39,634 nt of DNA from Campylobacteraceae bacterium (GTDB lineage Bacteria > Campylobacterota > Campylobacteria > Campylobacterales > Sulfurovaceae), in NCBI GenBank assembly GCA_027065385.1, contig JAMOOP010000091.1, forward strand, positions 1 through 39,634. Direction: 5' to 3'. Below the pieces are notes generated by a model. It was given only the letters and a program-made list of their open reading frames with translations, had not been told where the DNA came from and ran no database searches. Below, piece after piece: positions 1 to 8,372 of this stretch (positions are counted from its first letter, which is position 1; each line of letters begins with the position of its first letter). The translations under genes and the position numbers were made by a program.

Positions 1-165
1 TAGCTACGTTCGGATGTGATAACCGCTGAAGGCATCTAAGCGGGAAGCCAACTCCAAGATTAATCTTCCCTGAAGATTCCAAGAAGACTACTTGGTTGAT
101 AGGCTGGGTGTGTAAGTATAGTAATATCTTTAGCTGACCAGTACTAATAAATCGTTTGTTTTTCT
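1..165 (+). rRNA. rrl: 23S ribosomal RNA, 3' end (partial)
   Basis: This is the last part of the large-subunit rRNA, cut by the window start. The conserved 3' segment is readable: the GGATGTGATAACCGCTGAAG stretch, then AAGCGGGAAGCC and the closing GACCAGTACTAATA block followed by a T-rich end. The exact 3' end is approximate. It lies 157 bp upstream of a 5S gene on the same strand, the normal 23S-5S order. The spacer at 166-321 is AT-rich and holds no tRNA that I can see. Confidence 0.95.
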
Positions 166-321
166 AATCTAAAGCACTACCTTATTAAGTGCAAATACAA
201 ATACTTTAGACTCTTAACTATGTTATGTTAATAACATCTTATTATAAGAACTTCAAAGCTTTTTAAGCTGAGAAAATTAAGTGTAATTGAAAATAAAATT
301 ATCAATTATATTTACTTTTCT

Positions 322-437
322 TAGTGGTGGCTTTAGAGGGAGGGTCACACCTAGCTCCATTTCGAACCTAGCAGTTAAGCCTCCCATCGCCGATAATACT
401 TATCCTGTCTGGATTGGGAATGTAGGTCGTCGCCTCT
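322..437 (+). rRNA. rrf: 5S ribosomal RNA
   Basis: The gene is about 116 nt long and carries 5S hallmarks, including CCATTTCGAACC (loop C region) and GGGAATGTAGGTCG near the 3' end. The 5' GGTGGC pairs with the 3' GTCGCC, including G-U pairs, to form helix I. It follows the 23S 3' end directly, so this is the distal part of an rRNA operon. A T-rich run starts at once downstream (437-480) and probably holds the terminator, although no strong stem is visible. The 77-residue reading frame running through the gene is not real. Confidence 0.95.
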
Positions 438-550
438 TTGATTTTTCTTTCTTTATTTTTAATCAGATTTTACTATTATTTTTTGTTCTAGAAGTTGGAA
501 GATTTATTATATTTGACTGAATAATAGGGTAATAATTTACCATATTACTC

Positions 551-1099
551 TTATTTTTTATTTGTAAAGTTAAATGCAATTAATGAATTTTTCTTATTGT
601 TAAGATGTCTATTTACAATTGAAGATATTTTTGATTTTTGTTTAAATCTGCTATATGATTTATTATATAATTCAACTATTTCACTAGTTTTTAGCATAAT
701 ATGATTTAATCCTGCAATTGCACTATCTTTTGCATCTATATTTTTTATTCCATTATCTAGTAAAGAAGACTCTTTTTTCCATAAAACTTTTAATTCACTT
801 AGCTTTTTTCTAAATTTTGGTAGTTTAGTACCTTTTATATTTAACGATTTATTTCCATTTATAAGTCCTATAAGAACTGTATTAAATCTGTTTCGAGATG
901 CTTTTAGAGACTTAATATCTATATTATCTTCTCTTAGCTTTTGTCCAATATTTACAATAATCTCTTGTTGTTTTTGAGCTAGTTTCATATCATTTAGAAG
1001 TTTGTAGTTATCTGTTAAAGCATAATCATCTGAATATGCAAATAATGTTGTTGTTCCTAAAACTAAAGTAAGTGTTGCTATTTTTGTAATTCTTTTCAT
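551..1099 (-). CDS. Secreted PilJ-like helical sensor-domain protein
   Basis: This 182-residue protein has a clear signal peptide (lysine/arginine start, hydrophobic 8-21, likely cut after the FAYS region) and is otherwise soluble, so it should be periplasmic. The body is almost wholly helical. It has a pattern like the PilJ/NarX four-helix sensing domain: an F..VL.GL..G...L stretch around residues 70-85, followed about 20 residues later by a conserved-type tryptophan (LKVLWKKE). It has no transmembrane output module, so it is a lone ligand-binding type protein. It is divergent from the response regulator at 1294. A role as a periplasmic partner of the neighbouring kinase is an inference only; the family assignment is moderate. 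Confidence 0.6.
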   Translation of the reverse strand: MKRITKIATLTLVLGTTTLFAYSDDYALTDNYKLLNDMKLAQKQQEIIVNIGQKLREDNIDIKSLKASRNRFNTVLIGLINGNKSLNIKGTKLPKFRKKLSELKVLWKKESSLLDNGIKNIDAKDSAIAGLNHIMLKTSEIVELYNKSYSRFKQKSKISSIVNRHLNNKKNSLIAFNFTNKK

Positions 1100-1162
1100 T
1101 TCTTATTTCCCTTTTTTTTCTAGGTGAATAATAACACCCAATTTAGTACTAATAATGAAAAA

Positions 1163-1182
1163 AATTTGATATAATTCAAATT
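1163..1182. promoter_or_regulatory. Inverted repeat AATTTGA-N6-TCAAATT around a TATAAT box
   Basis: Perfect 7-bp arms (1163-1169 and 1176-1182) flank the six bases TATAAT. The site lies between the divergent genes at 1099 and 1294. The central hexamer can serve as a -10 box on the plus strand, and a second TATAAT occurs at 1212-1217 nearer the regulator gene. Such a layout would suit an operator for the adjacent response regulator, but no binding evidence exists. In AT-rich DNA short palindromes also arise by chance. Confidence 0.35.
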
Positions 1183-1293
1183 GTAGTAAAATATCTATAA
1201 ATTACATTTATTATAATTTATAAATATTAAAAAAAGTTTTATATATAATATTTAAAAACTATTAATATTAAAAGAATAAAAAGAGGTTATTTA

Positions 1294-1980
1294 TTGAATG
1301 CGTTAACACTGTTGTATATAGAAGATGATAAAGATATTCAAGAGATATATTTAAATTTTTTGGAAGAGTTAGTAGATACTGTTTATTGTGCAAATGATGG
1401 TGAAGATGGATATAATCTTTATTTATCTCATAAACCAGATATTATTTTGCTTGATATTAATATGCCAAAAGTAGATGGTTTAACATTAGCAAAAAAGATT
1501 AGGCAGATAGATAAAGATGTAAAAATAATTATTACAACATCTTATTCAGAACAAGATAAACTACTTCAAGCTATTGAGCTTTATTTAGTTAGATATATTA
1601 TTAAACCTATTGAATTAGATGTTTTAAAAGATGCTATAGATAAAGCTATAGATGAGATAGAAAAATCTAAAGATAATACAAAAGTCTTTTTATTAGATAA
1701 AGATGTACTGTGGGACTCAAAACACCAACTTCTTACTAAAAATAACAAAGAGGTAAAACTTACTAAAAATGAAAGAAGATTATTGGAACTTTTATCTACT
1801 GATAAGAATAAAGTTTTTACTTTTTTTGAGATATTTGATTATCTATCTTACGACGACTTTGATAAAGAGTATGATGCTAATCAGATAAGGGCATTAGTTA
1901 AATTGATAAGAAAAAAAATTCCTAAAAATGCTATTATGAATGTATATGGAGAGGGTTATAGATTTAATCCCCTTCTATAG
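1294..1980 (+). CDS. OmpR-type response regulator (REC + winged helix)
   Basis: This 228-residue regulator has an N-terminal receiver domain (about 4-120) with the acidic pair E10/D11, phospho-acceptor D54 in LLDINMP and the conserved lysine in YIIKPI. A C-terminal winged-helix DNA-binding domain (about 135-228) ends in the typical VYGEGYRF hairpin. The start is TTG at 1294: AAGAGG lies 7 bases upstream and no in-frame ATG fits the fold better. The 3' end overlaps the convergent hybrid kinase gene by 17 bp. The natural partner is that kinase and its phosphorelay neighbours. Target genes are unknown, but the inverted repeat just upstream is a candidate autoregulatory site. Confidence 0.9.
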   Translation: MNALTLLYIEDDKDIQEIYLNFLEELVDTVYCANDGEDGYNLYLSHKPDIILLDINMPKVDGLTLAKKIRQIDKDVKIIITTSYSEQDKLLQAIELYLVRYIIKPIELDVLKDAIDKAIDEIEKSKDNTKVFLLDKDVLWDSKHQLLTKNNKEVKLTKNERRLLELLSTDKNKVFTFFEIFDYLSYDDFDKEYDANQIRALVKLIRKKIPKNAIMNVYGEGYRFNPLL

Positions 1981-4105
1981 TTAGTATATTTAATGCTATA
2001 TCAAATTTATAGTTTTTAACTAGAGTTTTTATTTTAGTGAAAACCTCTTTTTCATCTGTAGATAGATTATAACTATCTATCTCAGCTATTACAGCATTAC
2101 ATCTTTTTGGTCTTCGACTTTTTAAAGCATCTTTTAATTTATAGAATATTCTATTTTGCACTTTTATCTGTTTATCTTCAATATAACTATTTGGAGTATA
2201 TTTTAGTATGGTCTCATAAAGTTTTTCTACATTTATAGGTTTATTAATATGGCTATTCATTCCATACTGTTTAGTTTTTTCTATATCCTCTTTCATTGCG
2301 TTTGCTGTTATTGCAATAATTGGAATTTCTCTATCTTTTTGACGAATAAGTTTAGTAGCCTCATAACCGTCCATAATAGGCATCTGAATGTCCATTAAGA
2401 TTAATGTGTATATATTGGGTTTAAACTTATCTATCGCTTCTTTTCCATTAGATGCTATATCTAATTTTATTTTTGAGTTTTCTAATAGACCTGTAATTAT
2501 TTCTTGATTTATTTGATTATCTTCAACAAGTAAAATTTTACAGTTTTTAAGTAGATTTATATCTTTTTTTAATCTTTTATTTGTTTTAATAGGTTTTATA
2601 TTTAAATCAATAGCTTTTATATTCTCTTTTGCCTCTTCTAGTTCAATTTCAAATATAAAGCTACTTCCTACTCCATATTCACTCTCTACCCAAATCTTTC
2701 CATTCATTAACTCTACAAGTTGTTTAGATATTGTAAGTCCTAATCCTGTTCCACCATAATCTCTTGTTGTACTTCCATCAGCTTGTGAGAATGCTCTAAA
2801 TATCTTTTTCTGTTCTATCTTAGTTAATCCTATACCTGTATCTTTCACCTCAAATCTAAATCTATTTTCTTTTATTCTATCTACAAATAAGGAAACTTCC
2901 CCTTTAGTTGTAAATTTTACAGCATTACTAAAAAGATTATTTAGAACTTGAGAAATTCTTAAGCTATCTCCATATAATTTTTTTGGTACATCTTTTGAAT
3001 ATTTTATTCTAATTCTTAACCCTTTTTCTCTAGCATTAAATTTTATTAAATCAAGCGTACTTCTAATTACTTTATTTAGATTAAAATCAACCTTATCAAT
3101 AAAGAGTTTTCCAGATTCTATTTTAGATAGGTCTAAAATATCATTAATAATTGCTAGTAAAGATTTAGAAGAGTTTTCTATTTTTTCTATATAGTTTCTT
3201 TGAATTGGTGTTAAGTTTGTTTGGAGTACTAAATAGCTCATTCCTACAATACCATTCATTGGAGTTCGTATCTCATGGCTCATATTTGCTAAAAATTCAG
3301 ATTTTAGTTTAGATGTATCTTCAGCTTTTATTTTTAATGTATTTAATCTATTAAAATCTTTTTCAAGTTTGGATTGAAGTCTGTTAAATCCATTAACTAA
3401 CATTCCTATCTCATCATCTCTCTTTGCTACCATTTTTTTTGAAAAATCTGGTTTCTCTTTTATTAGATTATCTAAAGATTTATAGACCTTTTCAAATCTA
3501 TCTTTAATACTACTTACTAAATATATAGCCATGGCAGTTATACTAAGTAGTCCAAAGATAGAGAGTATGACAAAAAGTCTAAAGTAGTCATTTGTATTAT
3601 CTGAAACTTGTTTTATTGAATTTTTTAAAATATTATAGGATTCTACTTTTTGATTATTATATAGTTCATATATCTGATTTCTAAGTTTTTGAAATTTTTT
3701 AATATTTTTTGAAAAGGAGTCTTTTACTAGCTCTTTAGATGTCTCTATACCTATTTTATAGAACCTTTGAAGTAGTTCTTTCTCTATCTGTATTGTACTA
3801 TCATCAGTATATTTACTTAACTCATCTAATTTATTATCAATCTCTATTTTTTTTTCCTTAATCTGTTTTAATCCACCTATCTCTCCTGTATTTCCAACAT
3901 CATTAAATTTAATAACAATGTTTTTTAAAAGGGATAGGTTTTCTCTATGTAAAAAGGCGATTTGAGACTTTTTAGTCTCAATATTTCTTAATTCATTTAT
4001 AGTATTTGTAGTAAACTGATAACTTATTGATATGTATATTATAAAAAATATTAATATAATAAAAAATATAATACGAAGTTTTTGGATTATGCTTAAATTA
4101 AACAT
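1964..4105 (-). CDS. Hybrid sensor histidine kinase (TM-HAMP-HisKA-HATPase-REC)
   Basis: This 713-residue inner-membrane kinase has a first transmembrane helix at 10-30, a helical periplasmic region of about 140 residues and a second helix around 177-199. A HAMP-like linker (200-255) and the dimerisation/phospho-acceptor domain follow, with H277 in MSHEIRTP. The ATPase domain has an N box near N390, DTGIG at 422-426 and GGTGLGL. The receiver domain starts near 521 and has phospho-acceptor D572 in [11 protein letters not shown]-terminal tail of about 70 residues looks helical. It lies downstream of a PstS-like gene with a 60-bp gap, suggesting co-expression and perhaps ligand delivery. The first 385 codons fall inside a long direct repeat, so a truncated twin lies at 4739-5935. 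Confidence 0.93.
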   Translation of the reverse strand: MFNLSIIQKLRIIFFIILIFFIIYISISYQFTTNTINELRNIETKKSQIAFLHRENLSLLKNIVIKFNDVGNTGEIGGLKQIKEKKIEIDNKLDELSKYTDDSTIQIEKELLQRFYKIGIETSKELVKDSFSKNIKKFQKLRNQIYELYNNQKVESYNILKNSIKQVSDNTNDYFRLFVILSIFGLLSITAMAIYLVSSIKDRFEKVYKSLDNLIKEKPDFSKKMVAKRDDEIGMLVNGFNRLQSKLEKDFNRLNTLKIKAEDTSKLKSEFLANMSHEIRTPMNGIVGMSYLVLQTNLTPIQRNYIEKIENSSKSLLAIINDILDLSKIESGKLFIDKVDFNLNKVIRSTLDLIKFNAREKGLRIRIKYSKDVPKKLYGDSLRISQVLNNLFSNAVKFTTKGEVSLFVDRIKENRFRFEVKDTGIGLTKIEQKKIFRAFSQADGSTTRDYGGTGLGLTISKQLVELMNGKIWVESEYGVGSSFIFEIELEEAKENIKAIDLNIKPIKTNKRLKKDINLLKNCKILLVEDNQINQEIITGLLENSKIKLDIASNGKEAIDKFKPNIYTLILMDIQMPIMDGYEATKLIRQKDREIPIIAITANAMKEDIEKTKQYGMNSHINKPINVEKLYETILKYTPNSYIEDKQIKVQNRIFYKLKDALKSRRPKRCNAVIAEIDSYNLSTDEKEVFTKIKTLVKNYKFDIALNILTIEGD

Positions 4106-4565
4106 TCTTAAATTTTTATTTCCCTTTTTAATATAGAAAGAAATAATAGCATATTTTAAGAAAAACTATCTAATAGTAAATAAAATTTTACCTGTTAATT
4201 TATTGGAAGAGTAAGAGATGACTTTAGGATTTTGTTTTATTTCCTTTTCTATTTGAGAAGTTGATAGCTTTGGTGGTGGTTGTTTATCTCCCCTATATAT
4301 CTCCTTCATCCAATAAGCATGTAACTGTTTTGGTGTTTTTTTTATTACTTTTTTACAAAATTCATTATAACTATCTTTATTATCAATAGGTATTACTTTT
4401 ATACCATTTATGTTATCAGTTTTCTTTAAATATATATCTGCTAGTTTCTCTATAGTGATACTTTTAAGTGGATTTTTATTTGATGTCACTATATTAATAT
4501 CTGAAAATGCAAATAGACTTAATAGGGCTATTATTGATAATAGTCTCATATCATACTTCCTTTCT
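2950..4565. repeat. Long direct repeat, copy A (1,616 bp)
   Basis: This stretch recurs at 4780-6395 at a constant offset of 1,830 bp and appears identical throughout by eye. It contains the first 385 codons of the hybrid kinase, the 60-bp gap and the whole PstS-like gene with its ribosome-binding site. Similarity stops sharply at both ends: T at 2949 against G at 4779, and T at 4566 against A at 6396. The full-length kinase is the copy-A version. Confidence 0.92.
4166..4549 (-). CDS. Short PstS-like periplasmic protein, copy A
   Basis: This 127-residue protein has a signal peptide (1-16, ending AFS). Its short domain resembles one lobe of phosphate-type substrate-binding proteins: IVTSNKNPLKSIT, LADIYLKK, then IPIDNKDSYNEFC and HAYWMKEIYRG. 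At under half the length of transport PstS, and with no ABC transporter nearby, it is more likely a sensing partner than a transport component. I chose the ATG at 4549, preceded by AAAGGAAG and matching copy B. A 27-codon longer frame from 4630 runs into the inserted element and lacks a signal peptide in the right place. Its natural upstream DNA is replaced by the 214-bp element, so its expression may differ from that of copy B. Confidence 0.8.
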   Translation of the reverse strand: MRLLSIIALLSLFAFSDINIVTSNKNPLKSITIEKLADIYLKKTDNINGIKVIPIDNKDSYNEFCKKVIKKTPKQLHAYWMKEIYRGDKQPPPKLSTSQIEKEIKQNPKVISYSSNKLTGKILFTIR

Positions 4566-4779
4566 TGACTTAGGACACCAAAATGGAGTAAACCCCTAAA
4601 TATCGGGATTTGCCCCATTTTTTGAGGCACTACAAAAAAATATTTTTCTTTAAGATAAATTATAGTAGAATTTCTTCCTCAAAGACCGTAATTATGGGAT
4701 TTATATCAGATGTAGTGCCTTTTTAAAAAATGAAATCCCTATATTGTGGGCTTTATAGCGATTTGATGGGCGAAGTTAG
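4566..4779. mobile_element. 214-bp MITE-like palindromic element
   Basis: This segment exactly fills the gap between two direct repeats. Its two ends are imperfect inverted repeats of about 66 bp: 4567-4633 against the reverse complement of 4712-4777. Shared blocks are ACTT.G near the tip, CAAA, AAA.CCC, AATAT, GGGATTT, CATTTTTT and GGCACTAC at the inner edge. The 78-bp centre (4634-4711) is AT-rich and has no open frame long enough for a transposase. This fits a non-autonomous insertion element, or the fused ends of a decayed insertion sequence. No short target duplication is seen; the flanks are instead the 1,616-bp repeats. The IS family is not recognised. Confidence 0.6.
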
Positions 4780-5935
4780 GAGAAATTCTTAAGCTATCTC
4801 CATATAATTTTTTTGGTACATCTTTTGAATATTTTATTCTAATTCTTAACCCTTTTTCTCTAGCATTAAATTTTATTAAATCAAGCGTACTTCTAATTAC
4901 TTTATTTAGATTAAAATCAACCTTATCAATAAAGAGTTTTCCAGATTCTATTTTAGATAGGTCTAAAATATCATTAATAATTGCTAGTAAAGATTTAGAA
5001 GAGTTTTCTATTTTTTCTATATAGTTTCTTTGAATTGGTGTTAAGTTTGTTTGGAGTACTAAATAGCTCATTCCTACAATACCATTCATTGGAGTTCGTA
5101 TCTCATGGCTCATATTTGCTAAAAATTCAGATTTTAGTTTAGATGTATCTTCAGCTTTTATTTTTAATGTATTTAATCTATTAAAATCTTTTTCAAGTTT
5201 GGATTGAAGTCTGTTAAATCCATTAACTAACATTCCTATCTCATCATCTCTCTTTGCTACCATTTTTTTTGAAAAATCTGGTTTCTCTTTTATTAGATTA
5301 TCTAAAGATTTATAGACCTTTTCAAATCTATCTTTAATACTACTTACTAAATATATAGCCATGGCAGTTATACTAAGTAGTCCAAAGATAGAGAGTATGA
5401 CAAAAAGTCTAAAGTAGTCATTTGTATTATCTGAAACTTGTTTTATTGAATTTTTTAAAATATTATAGGATTCTACTTTTTGATTATTATATAGTTCATA
5501 TATCTGATTTCTAAGTTTTTGAAATTTTTTAATATTTTTTGAAAAGGAGTCTTTTACTAGCTCTTTAGATGTCTCTATACCTATTTTATAGAACCTTTGA
5601 AGTAGTTCTTTCTCTATCTGTATTGTACTATCATCAGTATATTTACTTAACTCATCTAATTTATTATCAATCTCTATTTTTTTTTCCTTAATCTGTTTTA
5701 ATCCACCTATCTCTCCTGTATTTCCAACATCATTAAATTTAATAACAATGTTTTTTAAAAGGGATAGGTTTTCTCTATGTAAAAAGGCGATTTGAGACTT
5801 TTTAGTCTCAATATTTCTTAATTCATTTATAGTATTTGTAGTAAACTGATAACTTATTGATATGTATATTATAAAAAATATTAATATAATAAAAAATATA
5901 ATACGAAGTTTTTGGATTATGCTTAAATTAAACAT
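4739..5935 (-). pseudogene. Truncated copy of the hybrid histidine kinase
   Basis: Residues 1-385 are identical to the full kinase at 1964-4105. The frame then enters the 214-bp element and adds 13 unrelated residues before a stop, giving 398 residues. Kept are both transmembrane helices, the sensor region, HAMP and the phospho-acceptor domain with its MSHEIRTP histidine. Lost are the N box, all ATP-binding motifs and the receiver. It therefore cannot phosphorylate itself, but it could still be made, insert into the membrane and dimerise with the full kinase. It follows the copy-B PstS-like gene, which keeps the natural upstream region, so it is probably transcribed. Confidence 0.85.
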
Positions 5936-6395
5936 TCTTAAATTTTTATTTCCCTTTTTAATATAGAAAGAAATAATAGCATATTTTAAGAAAAACTATC
6001 TAATAGTAAATAAAATTTTACCTGTTAATTTATTGGAAGAGTAAGAGATGACTTTAGGATTTTGTTTTATTTCCTTTTCTATTTGAGAAGTTGATAGCTT
6101 TGGTGGTGGTTGTTTATCTCCCCTATATATCTCCTTCATCCAATAAGCATGTAACTGTTTTGGTGTTTTTTTTATTACTTTTTTACAAAATTCATTATAA
6201 CTATCTTTATTATCAATAGGTATTACTTTTATACCATTTATGTTATCAGTTTTCTTTAAATATATATCTGCTAGTTTCTCTATAGTGATACTTTTAAGTG
6301 GATTTTTATTTGATGTCACTATATTAATATCTGAAAATGCAAATAGACTTAATAGGGCTATTATTGATAATAGTCTCATATCATACTTCCTTTCT
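4780..6395. repeat. Long direct repeat, copy B (1,616 bp)
   Basis: This is the second copy of the 2950-4565 segment, identical as far as I can compare line by line. The DNA upstream of the PstS-like gene here (6396 onward) looks like the original flank, because the copy-A equivalent runs into the inserted element. Copy B is thus native at its right end and broken at its left end; copy A is the reverse. The two together reconstruct one ancestral locus. Confidence 0.92.
5996..6379 (-). CDS. Short PstS-like periplasmic protein, copy B
   Basis: The sequence is identical to the 127-residue protein at 4166-4549: a signal peptide followed by a one-lobe PstS-like domain. This copy keeps its own upstream region (6396-6503), so it is the likely original. 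It has the same AAAGGAAG ribosome-binding site before the ATG at 6379. It lies 60 bp upstream of the truncated kinase. Small proteins of this sort next to sensor kinases may bind an anion such as phosphate or a related oxyanion, but no ligand can be read from the sequence. Confidence 0.82.
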   Translation of the reverse strand: MRLLSIIALLSLFAFSDINIVTSNKNPLKSITIEKLADIYLKKTDNINGIKVIPIDNKDSYNEFCKKVIKKTPKQLHAYWMKEIYRGDKQPPPKLSTSQIEKEIKQNPKVISYSSNKLTGKILFTIR

Positions 6396-6503
6396 ATCTA
6401 TTTTATATAAGGAGAGTATAGCCTTAATAAGATAAAAATAATCTTAAAAACATAAACTAATTTTATATGTTATACAAAATATAATAAAATATGGATAGAA
6501 GTT

Positions 6504-7187
6504 TTAACTACTTTTAAAATTTAGATGATTATTTATACATTTCTCTATTTTTTCTATATGAAAAGGTTTTGTTATATGATTATAACAACCCCTATTTGAA
6601 ATCTCTTTTAATATATCATTATCTAATTTATCGACAATAAATAGAACAGGTAACATTCTCTCTTCTAATTCATTATAAAGTTTAAATACATCTATATTAG
6701 CAATAGTAATATCAAGTAGAATAATTGAGATATTTTCAGACTCTATTGCATCTAAAGCACTACTCTCATCTAGTGCAACAATAACATCATATTTATCATC
6801 AAAAATTTCAACTAAAATATCAATATCTATAATTTTATCATCTATAAGTAAAATAGTTTTTATCTTTTGACTATTTAACTCTAACTGCAACTCATTTATA
6901 ACTAGTGATAGCTCTTTAGAGAATTCTAGTAATTTATTTACTTTATTATTATGTATGGTTGTAGCTAAGTGACTTAAATGTGTCATTCCTAATGTTGAAG
7001 ATAACCCTTTTATACTATGTATTATATCTTTTAGCTCACTGCTATTTAGAGTATCTATTTTTAAGTCTTTATATCTATTTAAAAAATTATTTAAAATCTT
7101 CATATATAACTTTTTATTATTATTTAGATATTTTAATCCGATATTTGTATCGATATGTTGAAAGTATGGTAATTTAATATTCTCCAT
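6504..7187 (-). CDS. HPt-receiver fusion phosphorelay protein
   Basis: This 227-residue cytoplasmic protein has an N-terminal histidine phosphotransfer domain (about 15-105), with the acceptor H57 in IIHSIKGLSSTLG, and a C-terminal receiver (about 109-225). The receiver has the acidic pair D116/D117, acceptor D159 in IILLDI and K207 in HITKPF. The usual Thr/Ser before the lysine is replaced by V185 (LFIVDK), so signalling through this receiver may be unusual. The gene lies 28 bp downstream of a lone receiver on the same strand and upstream of the duplicated kinase locus. With the hybrid kinase and the OmpR regulator it could complete a His-Asp-His-Asp relay. Confidence 0.87.
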   Translation of the reverse strand: MENIKLPYFQHIDTNIGLKYLNNNKKLYMKILNNFLNRYKDLKIDTLNSSELKDIIHSIKGLSSTLGMTHLSHLATTIHNNKVNKLLEFSKELSLVINELQLELNSQKIKTILLIDDKIIDIDILVEIFDDKYDVIVALDESSALDAIESENISIILLDITIANIDVFKLYNELEERMLPVLFIVDKLDNDILKEISNRGCYNHITKPFHIEKIEKCINNHLNFKSS

Positions 7188-7215
7188 GCTATTCTCCCTC
7201 TATGCTAAAGCAATA

Positions 7216-7587
7216 TTATATATTGATAATATATCTAAAAAATGTTTCATATAGCCTTTGAGGTTCTATGGGTTTTGATAGATATTCATTCATTCCAACT
7301 AGTTTAGTTTTATAAATCGTATTTGCACATTTATGTGCAGTTAATGCTACTATAGGTATATGTTTATTATCTAATCTTATTAATTTAGTAGCTTCATAAC
7401 CATTCATAATAGGCATATCAATATCCATTAAAATTAGAGAATATTTATCATCTTTACATTTCTCTACAGCCTCTTTTCCATTATTAGCTATATCAATTTG
7501 GAATATACTATCTTCTAAAATTCCCAATATTATATCTTGATTTATTTTTTTATCCTCTGTTAAAAGTATTTTTATTTTATTTATCAT
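7216..7587 (-). CDS. Stand-alone receiver (CheY-like) protein
   Basis: This 123-residue single receiver domain has the acidic pair E11/D12, acceptor D55 in LILMDIDMP, T83 in ALTAH and K105 in YLSKPI, so all the key residues are present. It closely resembles the receiver of the nearby hybrid kinase (shared [10 protein letters not shown], near-identical NGKEA and LILMDI.MPI blocks). This suggests it arose by copying that domain. It is the first gene of a minus-strand run with the HPt-receiver gene. It has no output domain and probably acts as a phosphate shuttle or sink. Confidence 0.88.
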   Translation of the reverse strand: MINKIKILLTEDKKINQDIILGILEDSIFQIDIANNGKEAVEKCKDDKYSLILMDIDMPIMNGYEATKLIRLDNKHIPIVALTAHKCANTIYKTKLVGMNEYLSKPIEPQRLYETFFRYIINI

Positions 7588-7759
7588 CTATACCTATTTC
7601 ATATTTTATTTTAATAAAAAAGAATAATATCTATATAATTGGTAATAAAAATGAAAATGTGAGTAAAAATACCCTTTTTATATAATTTTATCTTATAAAA
7701 GTAGCTTTAAACCGTTTTTTTGATATGCTAATAACTTAATTTTAATATTAGGGGAATTT

Positions 7760-8371
7760 ATGAGTATTCAAAAAATACTTAATTTGGTTATAGTTGTTTT
7801 ATTATTAGTATTGTTATCTTTTGTAGGTTACTATTTTTATAGTACTCAAAATAGTCAAATAGGAACGAAGGTTCATTTTAGTAGTAAAAAGGCACTATTT
7901 CCTCCATTAGATACGGAGTTTAATTTTAAAACGGTTGATAATAAAGAGTTTAAAATTAGAGCTAGTAATAAAAAGATGGTTATCTCTGGATTAGAAGATA
8001 AGATAGTTTTTTTAAAAATTTTTGGGTGGGATTGTCAATATTGTAAAAAGGAAATTCCACAACTTATAAATCTAAAGAAAGATTTAGGAGACTCATTTGA
8101 AGTTATTGCTATAGAGGCAGAACAACATTCAGATGAGGAGTCTTTAAAATATATTAAAGAGTATGGAATTAATTATAATATTGTAAATGGAACAACTCAT
8201 CAAAAGTTTTACAATTATCTAAAAGTACATTATGGTTGGGATAATTTAATACCATTAACTATTGTTTTAGGAAAAGATGGTGAGGTTTTAACTTATGAAG
8301 TTGGAGTAAAATCTTATAATTTATCTGAACTTATGAAGGCTATTCTAGCAAGAGATACATCACAAAAATAG
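7760..8371 (+). CDS. Membrane-anchored TlpA/ResA-like thioredoxin
   Basis: This 203-residue protein has one N-terminal membrane helix (about 6-27) and a periplasmic thioredoxin fold. The redox motif is C92-Q-Y-C95 in the GWDCQYCKKEIP context, and the cis-proline loop is LIPLT. Family members reduce or exchange disulfides in periplasmic proteins, often for cytochrome c maturation. Start is ATG with AGGGGAA upstream. The stop is one base from the following rhodanese-like gene, so the two are surely co-transcribed. A shared role in periplasmic thiol or sulfur chemistry is plausible but inferred. Confidence 0.85.
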   Translation: MSIQKILNLVIVVLLLVLLSFVGYYFYSTQNSQIGTKVHFSSKKALFPPLDTEFNFKTVDNKEFKIRASNKKMVISGLEDKIVFLKIFGWDCQYCKKEIPQLINLKKDLGDSFEVIAIEAEQHSDEESLKYIKEYGINYNIVNGTTHQKFYNYLKVHYGWDNLIPLTIVLGKDGEVLTYEVGVKSYNLSELMKAILARDTSQK

Positions 8372-8372
8372 T

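Noticed and set aside
166-321. Possible tRNA in the 23S-5S spacer
   Set aside because: No cloverleaf, TTCRA loop or acceptor stem could be found in this AT-rich stretch.
287-520. 77-residue open frame
   Set aside because: It runs straight through the 5S rRNA gene.
4166-4630. Longer form of the PstS-like copy A starting at 4630
   Set aside because: The extra 27 residues come from the inserted element, hide the signal peptide and have no counterpart in copy B; the ATG at 4549 has the ribosome-binding site.
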